Origin: CAZCPB01 sp964540295
GTDB taxonomy: Bacteria; Planctomycetota; Phycisphaerae; Phycisphaerales; UBA1924
Direction of reading: 5' to 3'
NCBI GenBank assembly: GCA_964540295.1
Contig: CAZIMT010000081.1
Coordinates: 1 to 14,768 of the forward strand
DNA: 14,768 nt
This document shows positions 14,464 to 14,768 of the stretch, piece by piece. How positions within the stretch are numbered: the stretch's first letter is position 1; the number at the start of each line of letters is the position of its first letter. A model generated the notes under the pieces. The model saw nothing but the letters and a program-made list of their open reading frames with translations, was not told where the DNA came from and searched no databases. The position numbers and the translations under genes were made by a program.

Positions 14464-14768
14464 AAAACGTGCCCAGTCTTCCCGTCCAAAGCCACCCGCG
14501 GAAAGGGTGTGTGCCGACAACGCCCCACCCTCGATGTAAAGGTGGGATCGGCCAATCACGGAGTCGGGGCCGCGTGAATGGACGACTGGACCGAGCGGTT
14601 TCTCCGACTGGCGGCAGCGTACTCGACACCTCGCCCGGGTGCAACCTCCGGTTCTCGGAGGGTTTCGCGGCGGGTTTCTCGGAGCGTGGCATGCCCGCTG
14701 CCTTGCGCGGGCATGGCTTGGCTCTGCGCGCGGCTTGTCCATGCCGGGACCGGCACCAATGCGGCGGG
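14464..14768. other. Gene-free upstream region with two hairpins
   Basis: No convincing gene was seen here; the open frames lack start signals and family motifs. On the minus strand this is the upstream region of the PEP-CTERM-like gene and should carry its promoter, but no clear -35/-10 pair stands out. Two inverted repeats are visible: CCCACC/GGTGGG (14524-14529 with 14541-14546), within the likely 5' leader, and CATGCCCGC/GCGGGCATG (14690-14698 with 14707-14715, 8-base loop). Neither has a T-run, so neither is a clear terminator. Confidence 0.4.

Noticed and set aside
14690..14715. Palindrome CATGCCCGC/GCGGGCATG as a terminator of a gene beyond the right edge
   Set aside because: Neither strand has a T-run after the stem and no coding end is visible next to it; kept only as a hairpin in the upstream region.

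Overview
The window reads as chromosomal DNA of a GC-rich, didermic, free-living bacterium. A Planctomycetota member near the Phycisphaerae is the best guess. The basis is an outer-membrane OprB-type porin, a secreted protein ending in a short PEP-CTERM-like tail (PAPAS, hydrophobic helix, RRRR), a large secreted protein of unknown function, and many single genes or pairs facing different ways. The lineage is inference; no rRNA or other marker is present. I saw no mobile element, CRISPR array, tRNA or rRNA.

Left part (1-6868): the window opens inside a leftward trpE (anthranilate synthase component I; its C-terminal end lies outside). A divergent rightward gene encodes a 711-residue exported protein of unknown function with a weak resemblance to clan CD (C25-like) peptidases. 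It ends 10 bases from the end of a convergent leftward comEC. comEC follows lipB (octanoyltransferase) with only a 9-base gap, so lipB-comEC is a likely two-gene operon. The C-terminal metallo-beta-lactamase region of this ComEC seems to have lost all its metal ligands.

Middle part (6979-11972): a leftward oprB-like porin gene diverges from a rightward gene for a membrane-anchored metallophosphoesterase that combines upstream membrane helices with an internal twin-arginine motif. A small hairpin with a T-rich tail follows it. Then come nadC (quinolinate phosphoribosyltransferase, with a four-copy 12-base tandem repeat at its 3' end) and birA (biotin-protein ligase without the DNA-binding domain), 45 bases apart and probably cotranscribed.

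Right part (11973-14768): a 380-base gene-free stretch contains an AT-rich island with a promoter-like sequence, a perfect palindrome and three successive stem-loops. The last stem-loop is a good rightward intrinsic terminator, so this stretch may encode a small RNA of about 175 nt. Next are a leftward yhhQ-type queuosine-precursor transporter with a roughly 360-base upstream region holding a terminator-like hairpin, and a leftward PEP-CTERM-like secreted protein with a near-ideal Shine-Dalgarno and a very strong terminator. The last 318 bases show no gene.

The identified genes are mostly housekeeping: tryptophan, lipoate, NAD, biotin and queuosine metabolism, DNA uptake and envelope functions. 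No defence or biosynthetic cluster was recognised. The most interesting items are the metal-ligand-less ComEC, the possible dual-targeted phosphoesterase, the candidate small RNA and the unknown 711-residue exported protein.
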